Source: a virus
Reading direction: 5' to 3' (one strand)
Virus record (IMG/VR): IMGVR_UViG_3300028840_001943
Location: 1-31,463 of that record
DNA: 31,463 nt
Shown here: positions 15,133 through 23,475 of the stretch, piece by piece
How positions within the stretch are numbered: position 1 is the first letter of the stretch
How the letters are laid out: every line of letters begins with the position of its first letter
Position numbers and translations under genes: made by a program
The notes under the pieces: model-generated
What the model was told of the DNA's origin: nothing
Databases searched by the model: none
Seen by the model: the letters and a program-made list of their open reading frames with translations, nothing else

Positions 15133-15511
15133 TATTAATGAATGCCGTCCAGGTATTGACAGGCATCAGTTTGCACGTGGTTCGATTCCCCTCGGTTTCG
15201 TTATTTTCGATCTCGAGAGCTCCCCGGCACTGATACGAATCGCCGGCGGAATTGGTGTATTCCAACTTCAACGGCGCTTTAGTATCCGAAAAAGCAACTA
15301 GGCTTTCTCGTTCGGAGGCGTTCGTTGCCAACACCAAACCCTCGCGCATGGCGTTTCGTTTGGTGAATTTGATCATTCCGTCGCCGCTTGTTTCGATCAC
15401 TTCTTTCTCGAATTGCGTGAAAGTCTCCGTTACATTCGCGTCGGCCATGACACGAAACGGAACGCCTTCCACCGAAAAACTTCTTAGGGATCCTGAAATA
15501 TCTTTTCCCAT
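15128..15511 (-). CDS. Tail tube protein (Mu gpM-like)
   Basis: A 127-residue tube protein that stacks in hexamer rings inside the sheath. It starts GKDISGSLRSFSVEGVPFRV and has the alternating beta pattern of the Mu/GemA-type tube family, with VTETFTQFEKEVIETSGDG and SYQCRGALEIENNETEGNRT. The start is preceded by AGGAGG. It lies directly after the sheath gene, the fixed order in Mu- and P2-like tails. Length matches Mu gpM (about 118). Confidence 0.85.
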   Translation of the reverse strand: MGKDISGSLRSFSVEGVPFRVMADANVTETFTQFEKEVIETSGDGMIKFTKRNAMREGLVLATNASERESLVAFSDTKAPLKLEYTNSAGDSYQCRGALEIENNETEGNRTTCKLMPVNTWTAFINN

Positions 15512-15521
15512 GGTTTACCTC

Positions 15522-17084
15522 CTAGCTCAAGAAAACGGCCAGGCTTGCATCAACCTGGAGAACGTTGTCAAAAATTCCGCCTTCTCCGGATACTACCAGC
15601 GGCAGGAACACGTTAAACCCATCCCCTCCGACTCTGATAGTAACCAGCGAAGGATCGGACTTTAGTTTGTCGATCGTGAAACTAGCACTATAAATCCATG
15701 CATGAGCCTCGAAAGACTCTGTGAGCTCCAGCAGGTCTCCCAGGACAGCCTTTCTGTCACGTGCTTTTTGACGGTCGATCGCGTTTGTAACCTTCGTAAC
15801 ATCCGCAACGATTATAATACCTTGCCAGCGCTCGTTTTCGAAATTCTGTCGAATGTTAAACAACTCGTTTTGCATAATCGAGATATTTCGTTGAGATTTC
15901 CAGTAATTCGAACTCTGTGCAACCCCTGCCGGATGATAGAACGTGTACACAAATTGCATCACAACCGCGTTGTTTTTCACTGCCGTTGGAGAGATTCCGG
16001 ACAACATAGCGCTGTTTCTGTTGTCATAATCGTCAGTCCAGCGATCGCCTGTCCCGTCTGTCATCCCAGGGATGATCCCCGGGATGACCTTCCCAACGTA
16101 AGTTTCAGCCGCCCTGTTTTGGTTCGTTTTTGCCATGACTCCCATGGCAGCCGCTGCGATTTCTGACGGATGATTAGGGGATCCAGGAACGCAAATGATT
16201 CCGTTTGTTCTGTCCAGCTTGTTTCCGTCTCCGATGGCTTTTACAGCCGTGAGACCTGCGGATCCAACCACCGTATCACCGTCGAGAACCCTAAACGGGC
16301 GTCCGATTGTCTTAGTGTACAACCCTACGAAATCGTTTCCGATTCCGTTATAAGTTGATAGTTTAGTGATCGTGCTGGAATCTTGCCCATAGGTATGAAC
16401 AACATCAGTGAAATTCGCTTCATTTGCAGCGTCACCGGTTCCGAGCCCGTCCAGGGCGTCATTGATATCCGGAACACCAGCGCCACCGGTCTGCTGTACG
16501 AATACGATCGCAACGCCAGCCGGGAGAGCTTGATTGAGTCCCAAATTCAACGACATATTTACCCCATCTCCGTATGTGGAAGTGTCTTTTGCCGTGGTAG
16601 TCACAACGCCCAACGCGGCCGATGCGGTGATCGGCAAATCGTCGTCCGCGTTAATCGCCGCGGCGATCGCAGTCGCGATTACAGAGTCAGTATCTGCATT
16701 GGCCACCGTCACTGTCACCAAATCGCCAGCCACATACAGGTAAATCGTTCCTGCTTCTGTCGCTGGTCCGGTTACCGTGATCGATCCAGCTGCCTGTGAG
16801 CCAGCAACCTCGGATTGTGGCTGTACCCAACATTCAATTCCACCGGAGCCAGCAAACGCCTTGATCGCCATTCGATGAACTGGGAACCCGAACCCAAATT
16901 TGTCTCCTGCGTCAGCAGGCGACAGTATCTGTACTGGAACCTCATCTACAACTCCGGTTTTCAGCGGATCGTAAGTTCCAATTATGAGAATTTTTCTCGG
17001 TACGTTTTCAGCGGTCGGCTGGAACGTAACATTTTCAGCGGTCGCCCCAACTGCCGGGGCGATCGAAGTAGCATCCAAAGGCAT
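15522..17084 (-). CDS. Contractile tail sheath protein (Mu gpL-like)
   Basis: A 520-residue sheath subunit, which makes this a contractile (myovirus-type) tail. N-terminal features are VPRKILIIGTYDP and LSPADAGDKFGFGFPVHRMA, as in Mu gpL (about 495 residues). The middle carries GTIYLYVAGDLVTVTV and ADTDSVIATAIAAAINAD, repeats common in these sheaths. The C-terminal part (RWQGIIIVADVTKVTNAIDR onward) forms the conserved core that interlocks with neighbouring subunits. GGAGG lies eight bases before the ATG, which shares a base with the upstream stop (TAATG). Confidence 0.92.
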   Translation of the reverse strand: MPLDATSIAPAVGATAENVTFQPTAENVPRKILIIGTYDPLKTGVVDEVPVQILSPADAGDKFGFGFPVHRMAIKAFAGSGGIECWVQPQSEVAGSQAAGSITVTGPATEAGTIYLYVAGDLVTVTVANADTDSVIATAIAAAINADDDLPITASAALGVVTTTAKDTSTYGDGVNMSLNLGLNQALPAGVAIVFVQQTGGAGVPDINDALDGLGTGDAANEANFTDVVHTYGQDSSTITKLSTYNGIGNDFVGLYTKTIGRPFRVLDGDTVVGSAGLTAVKAIGDGNKLDRTNGIICVPGSPNHPSEIAAAAMGVMAKTNQNRAAETYVGKVIPGIIPGMTDGTGDRWTDDYDNRNSAMLSGISPTAVKNNAVVMQFVYTFYHPAGVAQSSNYWKSQRNISIMQNELFNIRQNFENERWQGIIIVADVTKVTNAIDRQKARDRKAVLGDLLELTESFEAHAWIYSASFTIDKLKSDPSLVTIRVGGDGFNVFLPLVVSGEGGIFDNVLQVDASLAVFLS

Positions 17085-17731
17085 TATGGACCTCCTACCA
17101 GGACACCGGCCGGACCCGGATCGGCGTCACCGTCTTGATTTTCGTTTTGTATTTCTGTGTCAACGGCGGATCCGGCTGTCCCGGAATCGCCAGTTACTGT
17201 TTCGCTACACGCACATGTGAACTGCATCGATCCTGTGATGACTACAAATTCACCGCGTTGCATCGGTTGATCCTTTTGGACGTTATCAACCCATCGGTTT
17301 GAAACGTCTCCGATATCCAGCCCAATATCAATGTTTTCGGCATCCATCAAAACCTGATAGATTATATCGATCAACTCGTCTAGTGAATTGTCTGCCAGTT
17401 GCTGGCCCTCTTGCATCGCGTTGATCGCGGCTGCGACCTGTGGCAACGTGGACGCTGGATTGTTGATTACCGACAAATCCGCCTTCGCTGGCATTGCAAC
17501 GGTCATTTGTACCGCAAACGTGATCCCATGCATCACAGGGCCGTTCCTGGATCCTGCGGATTCCGGAAACTCGCCCTGGTTGTAGAACACCTGCACAGAT
17601 CTGTTATTGCCTGTGTTTTCAGATCCAGCCTGTCCCTGGCGTTGGTAGCCGATCGTTCTGTATCGGCCGGCCTCCGCGTTCGCCAATATGCTTATCAACG
17701 ACGCCTTGATTGTGCGGAAATTCATTGTCAT
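17084..17731 (-). CDS. Probable tail terminator/completion protein (Mu gp37-like)
   Basis: A 215-residue protein immediately before the sheath. The N-terminal helix (NFRTIKASLISILANAEAGRY), a conserved-looking central region (VMHGITFAVQMTVAMPAKAD) and the strand EFVVITGSMQFTCACSE recall the tail terminator fold that caps the tube at the neck. The Gly/Asp-rich tail is low complexity. Sequence similarity is not decisive by eye; the call rests mostly on position, where Mu-like phages encode gp37/gp38. The start overlaps the previous gene by four bases. Confidence 0.5.
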   Translation of the reverse strand: MTMNFRTIKASLISILANAEAGRYRTIGYQRQGQAGSENTGNNRSVQVFYNQGEFPESAGSRNGPVMHGITFAVQMTVAMPAKADLSVINNPASTLPQVAAAINAMQEGQQLADNSLDELIDIIYQVLMDAENIDIGLDIGDVSNRWVDNVQKDQPMQRGEFVVITGSMQFTCACSETVTGDSGTAGSAVDTEIQNENQDGDADPGPAGVLVGGP

Positions 17732-18096
17732 GACTGTTCGATCCTGGTCAGATACAGCCGGATAAATCCAATCGCTCCGCCTTCCTCAGACGGCCGTTCG
17801 ATTGCAAAGTCAACCTTCGGCGCCGTGAGGGATGGAGTCAGTGGAATTTTCACAATCCATTTTTCGTTTGGCAATGGAATACGAACTAGAGACGAACGGC
17901 GCAAGGTGACAACCGGTTTATGGACTACCACCTCTGCGCCTGTCTCTGGGTTTTCTGTGAGCGTATCATAAAGGATCTGGCCGTAATAATCCTGAGAGTC
18001 CCCAAGGTCATCAACCAAAGTGACAGGCAGGCCGAAATCATCTGGATCCTCCAGAGTATCGGCCAGGTCTGCCTCTATTTGCTCGCGTAAATTCAC
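17728..18096 (-). CDS. Probable head-tail joining protein (lambda FII-like role)
   Basis: A 122-residue, mainly beta protein beginning NLREQIEADLADTLEDPDDFG. Its position and size, after the capsid gene and before the tail terminator and sheath, match lambda FII and other neck proteins that connect portal and tail. The pattern VTLRRSSLVRIPLPNEKWIVKIP also resembles phage head-tail attachment proteins. It starts with GTG (18096) after AAGGAT. Function is inferred from place more than from motif. Confidence 0.5.
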   Translation of the reverse strand: MNLREQIEADLADTLEDPDDFGLPVTLVDDLGDSQDYYGQILYDTLTENPETGAEVVVHKPVVTLRRSSLVRIPLPNEKWIVKIPLTPSLTAPKVDFAIERPSEEGGAIGFIRLYLTRIEQS

Positions 18097-18098
18097 CG

Positions 18099-18263
18099 TT
18101 ACTTATCCTTTTTGATCTCTTTTTTTGGCGATTCGGGTTTCGACTTCTTTTTCAACTTCAGCTTTTCTTCAGTCAACCCGTGTTTTTCCGCCAGGTCATC
18201 AGGGATTTCGCCGGTGAATTTCTTGCGTCCGATATGGACCGATTGTCCCTTGTTCAGTTTCAT
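18099..18263 (-). CDS. Small Lys-rich protein, 54 aa
   Basis: Starts MKLNKGQSVHIGRKKFTGEI and ends with a lysine-rich tail (KKKSKPESPKKEIKKDK). The ATG overlaps the preceding stop by four bases (ATGA), and the next gene starts three bases after its stop, so it fits the operon exactly. The first 35 residues could form a small domain that binds a neck or head component; the rest is likely disordered. No family recognised. Confidence 0.7.
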   Translation of the reverse strand: MKLNKGQSVHIGRKKFTGEIPDDLAEKHGLTEEKLKLKKKSKPESPKKEIKKDK

Positions 18264-18568
18264 TTTTCAACGTCCTTGGCCTTTTTGAGGAACTTTTTGA
18301 GTTTCTTGACCTCTGCCTTGAGCTCTTCGTTCTCTTCGGTCAGTTTTTCAACCTCTGCTTTGAGCTCTTTGTTTGCAGCTCCGAGAGCCTCTAGTTTGGC
18401 GTCAAGGTGTTTTGATGGGTCATATTTCTCAGGGATAACCCCGATGTTTCCAGCCTTCTGCTCGCGCTCGAGCGTTTTCGAAGGAAGTTGATCCACCGGG
18501 AGTTTTTCCCCGTATTTGTAATACTTACCACCGATTTTAATGCTTCCGCTTCCTATCCATTGCATCAT
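18260..18568 (-). CDS. Small head-associated coiled-coil protein
   Basis: A 102-residue protein with a short N-terminal beta segment (GSGSIKIGGKYYKYGEKLPVD) and a strong C-terminal coiled coil with heptads of Leu/Glu/Lys (about 58-100). It lies directly after the capsid gene and overlaps it by four bases, the place of lambda FI, a packaging helper. The sequence does not prove that relationship. Two ATGs are adjacent; the first (18568) is used here, with GGGAG upstream. Confidence 0.6.
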   Translation of the reverse strand: MMQWIGSGSIKIGGKYYKYGEKLPVDQLPSKTLEREQKAGNIGVIPEKYDPSKHLDAKLEALGAANKELKAEVEKLTEENEELKAEVKKLKKFLKKAKDVEK

Positions 18569-19782
18569 GCAGCTCCCTTGTAGGTGACAAATGCGTCGGT
18601 TTGAGTTGTCGCGAAAATCGGGGCAGACTGCGTGCGCAGTGTTACCCGTTTCCAGTCATTCGATGCATACGCATCAAAATACAACATTCCAGCGTTCAGA
18701 GCATGCGCCTGTGCCTTGACCTTCGGAGGCATCGGCGGGGCAGACATGTTAAAACCAAACATTTGCTGGTAGAACTGTTGACGGAGAGGGATCATCGGAA
18801 GGTTTTCGGCCGGTCCGAAATACCGATCGCAACGTGCATCCGAAGCGCCAAACAAAACGTATCCGTCGGGCATCAGTTTTACAGCGGTTCCGGCTGCATT
18901 GTCGTAGATGTCAGAGTAGGTGAATTGCCAGAATTCATGCCCGCCTGGAGTCCGGAGCCGTCCGCGTGCGGTCATTCCAGCTTCTACGAGAAACCTGTAT
19001 TTCTCTGGAACCGGCAAACCCTGATTTACCAGGATCAACTCGAAGCGCCTGTTGTCGGCTTTTTCCACAACGTCAGCATGGGCCAGGAAAGCGGTGTATG
19101 CATCCTCTGCGTAAACCACATAATCCAGATTCGTCCGGCCGTTCGTTCGTCCGAGATACCAAGCGTCGTCATGATCTTTCAATGGATCAGAGCTTGCGTT
19201 CGTCCAGGCGAGTGCCAATGTGGAAATATGGGCCGCGTTCCGTCTCCAGTTGTACTGAAGATCCGGATCGGAAGTTCCGATGATCGCCGGCATTATTCCC
19301 TCAAGAACAGATTGCTGGGCCAGGTATTCCCAGGTTCGGATCGTCCTGCGGACGTGTTCCTTATGGATGATATTGGCGTGCTCGCGAAGCCTGGCCAATT
19401 TCTCCTTGTTCTGGTAGGGATTCTCACCAGCCATGCGATTTAGGATCACATTGCTGTCGATGTCGCCCTCTTCCTCGGAGAGTGGAAACGTCCTAGAAAA
19501 CGTAGAATACCGCTGCGACAGGGTATTTTTCTGGGTTGCTCCGAGCTTCCTCGAAACGGTTCCACGGGGTACCATGGCGGCGATCTTTTCGTTGGCTCGA
19601 ATGATATCAATGTCAACGTCCAGAGAGTTGGGGGAATACCGCGTCAGAGCTCCGGTTTCAGGCCGCCCAAAAATCGACAGCCACCCGGTGGGATTCCAGA
19701 TTTGATCTTTTTCATCGAACTTAGTCGCCATATAGCGACTGTATTGATCGACGGTGTTTGGAGTGGTCAAATAATCAGCCAT
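18565..19782 (-). CDS. Major capsid protein (lambda gpE-like)
   Basis: A 405-residue shell protein of the lambda gpE family, which adopts the HK97 fold. Typical features include the N-terminal YLTTPNTVDQYSRYMATKF region, the extended arm NEKIAAMVPRGTVSRKLG, and the C-terminal domain with RFLVEAGMTARGRLRTPGG, VKLMPDGYVLFGASDARCD and AQAHALNAGMLYFDAYAS. It is somewhat longer than lambda gpE (341). The neighbouring D-like decoration gene upstream supports the assignment. AGGAG precedes the ATG. Confidence 0.9.
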   Translation of the reverse strand: MADYLTTPNTVDQYSRYMATKFDEKDQIWNPTGWLSIFGRPETGALTRYSPNSLDVDIDIIRANEKIAAMVPRGTVSRKLGATQKNTLSQRYSTFSRTFPLSEEEGDIDSNVILNRMAGENPYQNKEKLARLREHANIIHKEHVRRTIRTWEYLAQQSVLEGIMPAIIGTSDPDLQYNWRRNAAHISTLALAWTNASSDPLKDHDDAWYLGRTNGRTNLDYVVYAEDAYTAFLAHADVVEKADNRRFELILVNQGLPVPEKYRFLVEAGMTARGRLRTPGGHEFWQFTYSDIYDNAAGTAVKLMPDGYVLFGASDARCDRYFGPAENLPMIPLRQQFYQQMFGFNMSAPPMPPKVKAQAHALNAGMLYFDAYASNDWKRVTLRTQSAPIFATTQTDAFVTYKGAA

Positions 19783-19791
19783 TGCTATCTC

Positions 19792-20229
19792 CTAGTTTTC
19801 GAATTCGTCAATCGACATGGAATCTTCCGGACACATACCGCGAGTATGCAGCCACTGACGAACTGTCAAGTTCAACGTGCTGATTACCGTGTCAAGGGTT
19901 TTTGAGTTTTCAATAACGAGTTGATTCTCGTCAAACGTGAACGTTCCACCGGTCAGGATCGGAACGTCGCTTACATCGCCGGCGACGATTTCGGCAGCGG
20001 AGAGCTCAGCAGTGATAATTCCCAATGGGAATTCCTGGCCGTTTGTCAAGGTTTCATCCGTGAATGGAACCCACTTCCTAGTCGCTGGAATCTGTGCCAT
20101 GAGGGTGTATTTTGCCAGAACAGTCGCCCTTCCGGCATCCTGTGCGACAACCTCAGCCTCCGAAACAAACGATTCTCCGCTTGTAACGAATGGATAATTG
20201 GTAATATTTGCGCTGGTCTGTACACCCAT
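19792..20229 (-). CDS. Head decoration protein (lambda gpD-like)
   Basis: A 145-residue protein of the head decoration family, which binds as trimers at the capsid threefold sites and stabilises the expanded shell. Visible pattern: a disordered N-terminus, QDAGRATVLAKYTLMAQ, LGIITAELSAAEIVAGDVSD and FTFDENQLVIE. Longer than lambda gpD (110) but within the family range. It lies between the protease/scaffold and the capsid protein, exactly as in lambda. Its start shares the junction base with the protease stop. Confidence 0.85.
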   Translation of the reverse strand: MGVQTSANITNYPFVTSGESFVSEAEVVAQDAGRATVLAKYTLMAQIPATRKWVPFTDETLTNGQEFPLGIITAELSAAEIVAGDVSDVPILTGGTFTFDENQLVIENSKTLDTVISTLNLTVRQWLHTRGMCPEDSMSIDEFEN

Positions 20230-20639
20230 TACGCACCTGCCTTTTCAGCCTCGATCAATGCGTCGAGATCTTCGTTGCTTTCGCAAACACCGGTTTCCAG
20301 AACGGTCGGTTCAACCTTCGGGGGAATAACCTCAGTTTTGGTCTCGCCGGCTTCTTCCTGGTCTTCATGTGCTTTCGCCTGGGTTTCCTCGGTGGCAGTC
20401 ATATCCATGACAACCGCCGCGCCTTCGAGCGCCTCGATCTTGGATTCGCCCTTTAGCACATTACATGCCAACGCGACGAATTTTGAATTTCCCATGTAAC
20501 CTTCGGTCTCGAGAAATCCAGCGATCTTCGTTGTCTTTCTGCCTTCGGTCTCGAGTGCAGCTTTTACCGCCTCGTCAACCTGCCCCTGAACCTCTGTTCT
20601 CAGTTCAGGATGTTTGGCGTAAATTTCGTCCAATTTCAT
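20229..20639 (-). CDS. Nested scaffold protein (lambda Nu3-like)
   Basis: An in-frame internal ATG (20639) inside the protease gene starts MKLDEIYAKHPELRTEVQ and gives a 136-residue acidic, helical protein. AAGGAT lies about nine bases upstream, and the start falls exactly at the end of the low-complexity linker, where the scaffold domain begins. The same gene-within-gene arrangement is established for lambda C/Nu3 and related phages. It would guide shell assembly and then be digested by the protease. Confidence 0.72.
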   Translation of the reverse strand: MKLDEIYAKHPELRTEVQGQVDEAVKAALETEGRKTTKIAGFLETEGYMGNSKFVALACNVLKGESKIEALEGAAVVMDMTATEETQAKAHEDQEEAGETKTEVIPPKVEPTVLETGVCESNEDLDALIEAEKAGA

Positions 20640-21506
20640 TATTTCATCCTTTTGTGATTGGCAATCACCGTTTGCCGGTTCAGTTGCCGATTGTACTCCG
20701 ACTCCCGAAGCACTCGCACTTTTACGTGTACATCGGGATTCTGTTTTTGTCAACGAATCTATTAATCCCACCGAAATCGCGTCCGGTTTTGATTTATCTG
20801 GATCTTCTGCTACCAGGACTCCGCCGCGTCCGAATTTCGTCCGGACTGTTTCCTCTGATACCCCACGGCCCTCCGCAACCCGAGAGATGAATATCCGCTC
20901 GAGTGCGTCAGCCCTGTCCTGGATTACCTTGCGGCCGGCTTTGGTGCTAGCGTCTGTATCTTTGTTCGGGGCGTTGCTTGAAACAACTTTGATTTTGTTT
21001 TTCGAGTCCATCTGTGTAATTATCACACCGATCGACCCGGTGGAAGCCGTGGGAGACGTTGCAACGATTTCGTCGGCCGCGCTGGCCAGCCAATACGCCG
21101 CGCTGGCCATGATGCCATGGTTTTCAGCGATCACTTTCTTTTTCGCGCTGAGATTCATCAGGGCGGTCCACGTCTCGTCTACACCTGCGATGTCCCCACC
21201 TGGGGAATTCACGATCAGCCGCACGGTTTCAATGTCTTCGTCTTCTGCCGCTTCATTCGCCGCCTGAATGATCGATCGGTACGACGTTCCGGCGATTCCC
21301 AAGAATTTCAGGAATCCAGACGGTCCGTTCATCGACAGGGGCCCGGCGATCTGAATCGTGGCGTTTCCGTTTGCGCCCACGCTGAGAACGTTCTCCGTGG
21401 ATTTGTCTCGCGCCTCCAGTTTTTCCAGATCTGGGATATCGTGGATCGACATCTGATCCGCCAGGGATTCGAAAAATGCTTGTTCCATTGCGAGGATTGT
21501 GTTCAT
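20229..21506 (-). CDS. Prohead protease (S49/SppA family, lambda gpC-like)
   Basis: A 425-residue head maturation protease. The S49 core spans about 45-250: TIQIAGPLSMNGPSG, TVRLIVNSPGGDIAG and the nucleophile motif GIMASAAYWLAS with Ser135, followed by STGSIGVI. The general-base Lys probably lies in the 170-195 region but cannot be fixed by eye. A Ser/Gly-rich linker (about 255-285) leads to a C-terminal acidic, helical scaffold region. It should cut scaffold and capsid proteins after prohead assembly. The C-terminal 136 residues can also be made separately from an internal start at 20639. Confidence 0.88.
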   Translation of the reverse strand: MNTILAMEQAFFESLADQMSIHDIPDLEKLEARDKSTENVLSVGANGNATIQIAGPLSMNGPSGFLKFLGIAGTSYRSIIQAANEAAEDEDIETVRLIVNSPGGDIAGVDETWTALMNLSAKKKVIAENHGIMASAAYWLASAADEIVATSPTASTGSIGVIITQMDSKNKIKVVSSNAPNKDTDASTKAGRKVIQDRADALERIFISRVAEGRGVSEETVRTKFGRGGVLVAEDPDKSKPDAISVGLIDSLTKTESRCTRKSASASGVGVQSATEPANGDCQSQKDEIMKLDEIYAKHPELRTEVQGQVDEAVKAALETEGRKTTKIAGFLETEGYMGNSKFVALACNVLKGESKIEALEGAAVVMDMTATEETQAKAHEDQEEAGETKTEVIPPKVEPTVLETGVCESNEDLDALIEAEKAGA

Positions 21507-22846
21507 TAAATCACTCCCTGGTATTTCACGATCGAGCAGTCGCCGTTTTTGGCTGCGTATGCTACTTTGTCGCCGGCGCCGAGGTCGAGGACTAAGTATT
21601 TTGATTCGGTGTGGGTGTTATCTGTGACTGGGTTTGTGCCGGATCCTCCAGATACATCAACTAATAAATCATTTAGATATACCGTAAATTCGCCATCACT
21701 GGATCTGGTAGCTTTAAATTTATTCCAATCACCTAAATTTACAAACGCTGTCGGGGTGAAAAACAGCGAGGATAATGTGACTCCGTTGACTTCTATAAGT
21801 TGAACTCGACGGCTTCCAGATATTGTGAGACTGTAACCATTGGAACCGGCGTCCGCTATCACAGTTGGTGCGCTGTCGATGAATATAGAATGAGTATCCC
21901 TTGAGTTGGTCGCTTTGTTTATCCACCATTCAAACGTCCCATAAGCCGCCTGGGTATCATTCCCATGGAAATACGCCGTCGGAACGTGGCACACCCCGGC
22001 CGTCACACACTCAATCACCTTCGCACTGCAACCGTTGATAGTATCGTTTGAAATATGAAACGAACCGGACTCAACGCGAAAGGGGGAGTTTGACAGTTCC
22101 CCGGATGTGTCTGGTGTGACTGTCTCGGTCACGCCGTAGTCAGTCTTGAAATTTATCGCGCTCGCACCGGCATTGTATTCGGCTTCGATTTCGGCTTGGG
22201 TTAGGGCTCGGTTGAATATTTTGACGTTTGATATGTTGCACGGGGTCGCACTAGTCCCCCCTGTTCGGGATCCCAAGTGTAGATTACCAGCAAAACTACT
22301 CCACGGGTTAGACGCAGAAGTTCCGGAGCCTACAAGTTCACTGTCGATATATAGTTTGTTTTCAAGTGAGTCCAGTTGCGCAACCACAAAGTGTGCCATG
22401 TCTGTTTTGACTTCTGTACTATACAGAACAGCACCGGCATCGTCTATATCATCATAGATCTGTATCCCTGCATACCCGGCGGCTCCCACAACTGCACGTA
22501 ATCCCCATGCATTATTTGTGCCAAAATAATAATTAAAAAACCATTCGGATGCTGACATCGTGCGCGGCCATATCCACATGCAGACACTAACATCCGTTAG
22601 TGATTGGAACCCAGCCCCGCAATCTATATTATCATCAACCCCATCGAACTTCATCGACGGCCCGATCTCGGTGAACTCAAATCCCGGGCCGTTTATCGTC
22701 CCGTGGTTCCCATTCCCGCTGAGATCTTCAATAGTCCCGTCGGCTCGTGGTACCATATTGTACCCGGCGACTAGGCCGGATTGGCTGCAATCGATTCCGA
22801 GTTGACCCATGTTCCGGCCCCATGTTTTGCTTGGCCATATTGTCAT
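21506..22846 (-). CDS. Two-domain LamG/concanavalin-like lectin-fold protein
   Basis: A 446-residue protein with two predicted concanavalin-like beta sandwiches. The first (about 26-225) has the LamG_3 pattern: GLVAGYNM, DLSGNGNHGT, MKFDGVDDNIDCG, VCMWIWPRTM, then HFVVAQLDSLENKLYIDSEL and FNRALTQAEIEAEYNAG. The second (about 240-446) has GTFEWWINKATNSRD and DWNKFKATRSSDGEFTVYLN. Such folds bind sugars or other surfaces. It lies between portal and protease, so it may be a head-surface or head-fibre protein and not a tail adhesin (inference). The preceding gene carries a related single domain. No signal peptide. Confidence 0.75.
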   Translation of the reverse strand: MTIWPSKTWGRNMGQLGIDCSQSGLVAGYNMVPRADGTIEDLSGNGNHGTINGPGFEFTEIGPSMKFDGVDDNIDCGAGFQSLTDVSVCMWIWPRTMSASEWFFNYYFGTNNAWGLRAVVGAAGYAGIQIYDDIDDAGAVLYSTEVKTDMAHFVVAQLDSLENKLYIDSELVGSGTSASNPWSSFAGNLHLGSRTGGTSATPCNISNVKIFNRALTQAEIEAEYNAGASAINFKTDYGVTETVTPDTSGELSNSPFRVESGSFHISNDTINGCSAKVIECVTAGVCHVPTAYFHGNDTQAAYGTFEWWINKATNSRDTHSIFIDSAPTVIADAGSNGYSLTISGSRRVQLIEVNGVTLSSLFFTPTAFVNLGDWNKFKATRSSDGEFTVYLNDLLVDVSGGSGTNPVTDNTHTESKYLVLDLGAGDKVAYAAKNGDCSIVKYQGVI

Positions 22847-23475
22847 CGTGATAAATCCTTGTAAACTTGGTAGTGTTCTTCGGCCGTGAGGGCTCGGCTG
22901 GTTGCTAGGACGGCGCCGATTGTGGTTGGTATTTGACGGAACCCACCGGACGTATGTCCTATGTAAACCGTCCTCGACGTAGCAACGCCCGCAGGTACTA
23001 CGGTGGCCCCCGGTTCGGCTTTCACGGCATCATAGAAAAAATCCGGCGCGCCCCCAGGAATCCAAGAAACACCCAAATATTTTTTACCCCGAAACGGGTC
23101 GGCATTAAATGAAGTAGAAGACCCTACTTGAAAATACGCCCGTTTATCGGTGCACATTAAATTAACGCCCCCAGTGGCGCCCGCTGATGTGAAAGGATAA
23201 TTTATGCCGGCGGGATTTTCAAAAAACGAATCGGAAAAAAAAACTATGATACTAGCGGACGCACCACTTAAATCCAAACTAACATCCGCCGCCACGGCCA
23301 GCCGCCCAGTCAAATTCAACCGCATCCCCGCGCCGTTCAATTCGGTCGGCGCAGTCGGGATCCCATCATTCCCATTCCCAGACCAGTCCAGGAACGTGCC
23401 GCTCCGATAGTCGTGATACAGCACGACCACGCCTTCGTTTATTAATCGTTGGATCGCTCCTGAAATGCAAGTCAT
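22843..23475 (-). CDS. Single LamG-like domain structural protein
   Basis: A 210-residue protein that looks like a divergent paralogue of the first domain in the following gene. Shared marks are VVVLYHDYRSG, DWSGNGNDGI against DLSGNGNHGT, and the closing ATSRALTAEEHYQVYKDL against FNRALTQAEIEAEYNAG. It has one concanavalin-like sandwich and no catalytic signature. The start and stop overlap both neighbours by four bases. It is probably a virion surface protein of the accessory cassette. A tandem duplication origin is likely. Confidence 0.65.
   Translation of the reverse strand: MTCISGAIQRLINEGVVVLYHDYRSGTFLDWSGNGNDGIPTAPTELNGAGMRLNLTGRLAVAADVSLDLSGASASIIVFFSDSFFENPAGINYPFTSAGATGGVNLMCTDKRAYFQVGSSTSFNADPFRGKKYLGVSWIPGGAPDFFYDAVKAEPGATVVPAGVATSRTVYIGHTSGGFRQIPTTIGAVLATSRALTAEEHYQVYKDLSR

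Noticed and set aside
15179-15190. T-loop-like string GGTTCGATTCC suggesting a tRNA
   Set aside because: It lies inside the tail tube gene, and no matching acceptor, D or anticodon stems can be drawn around it.
18601-19443. Plus-strand open frame (280 codons) opposite the capsid gene
   Set aside because: Antisense shadow of the major capsid gene; no recognisable domain.
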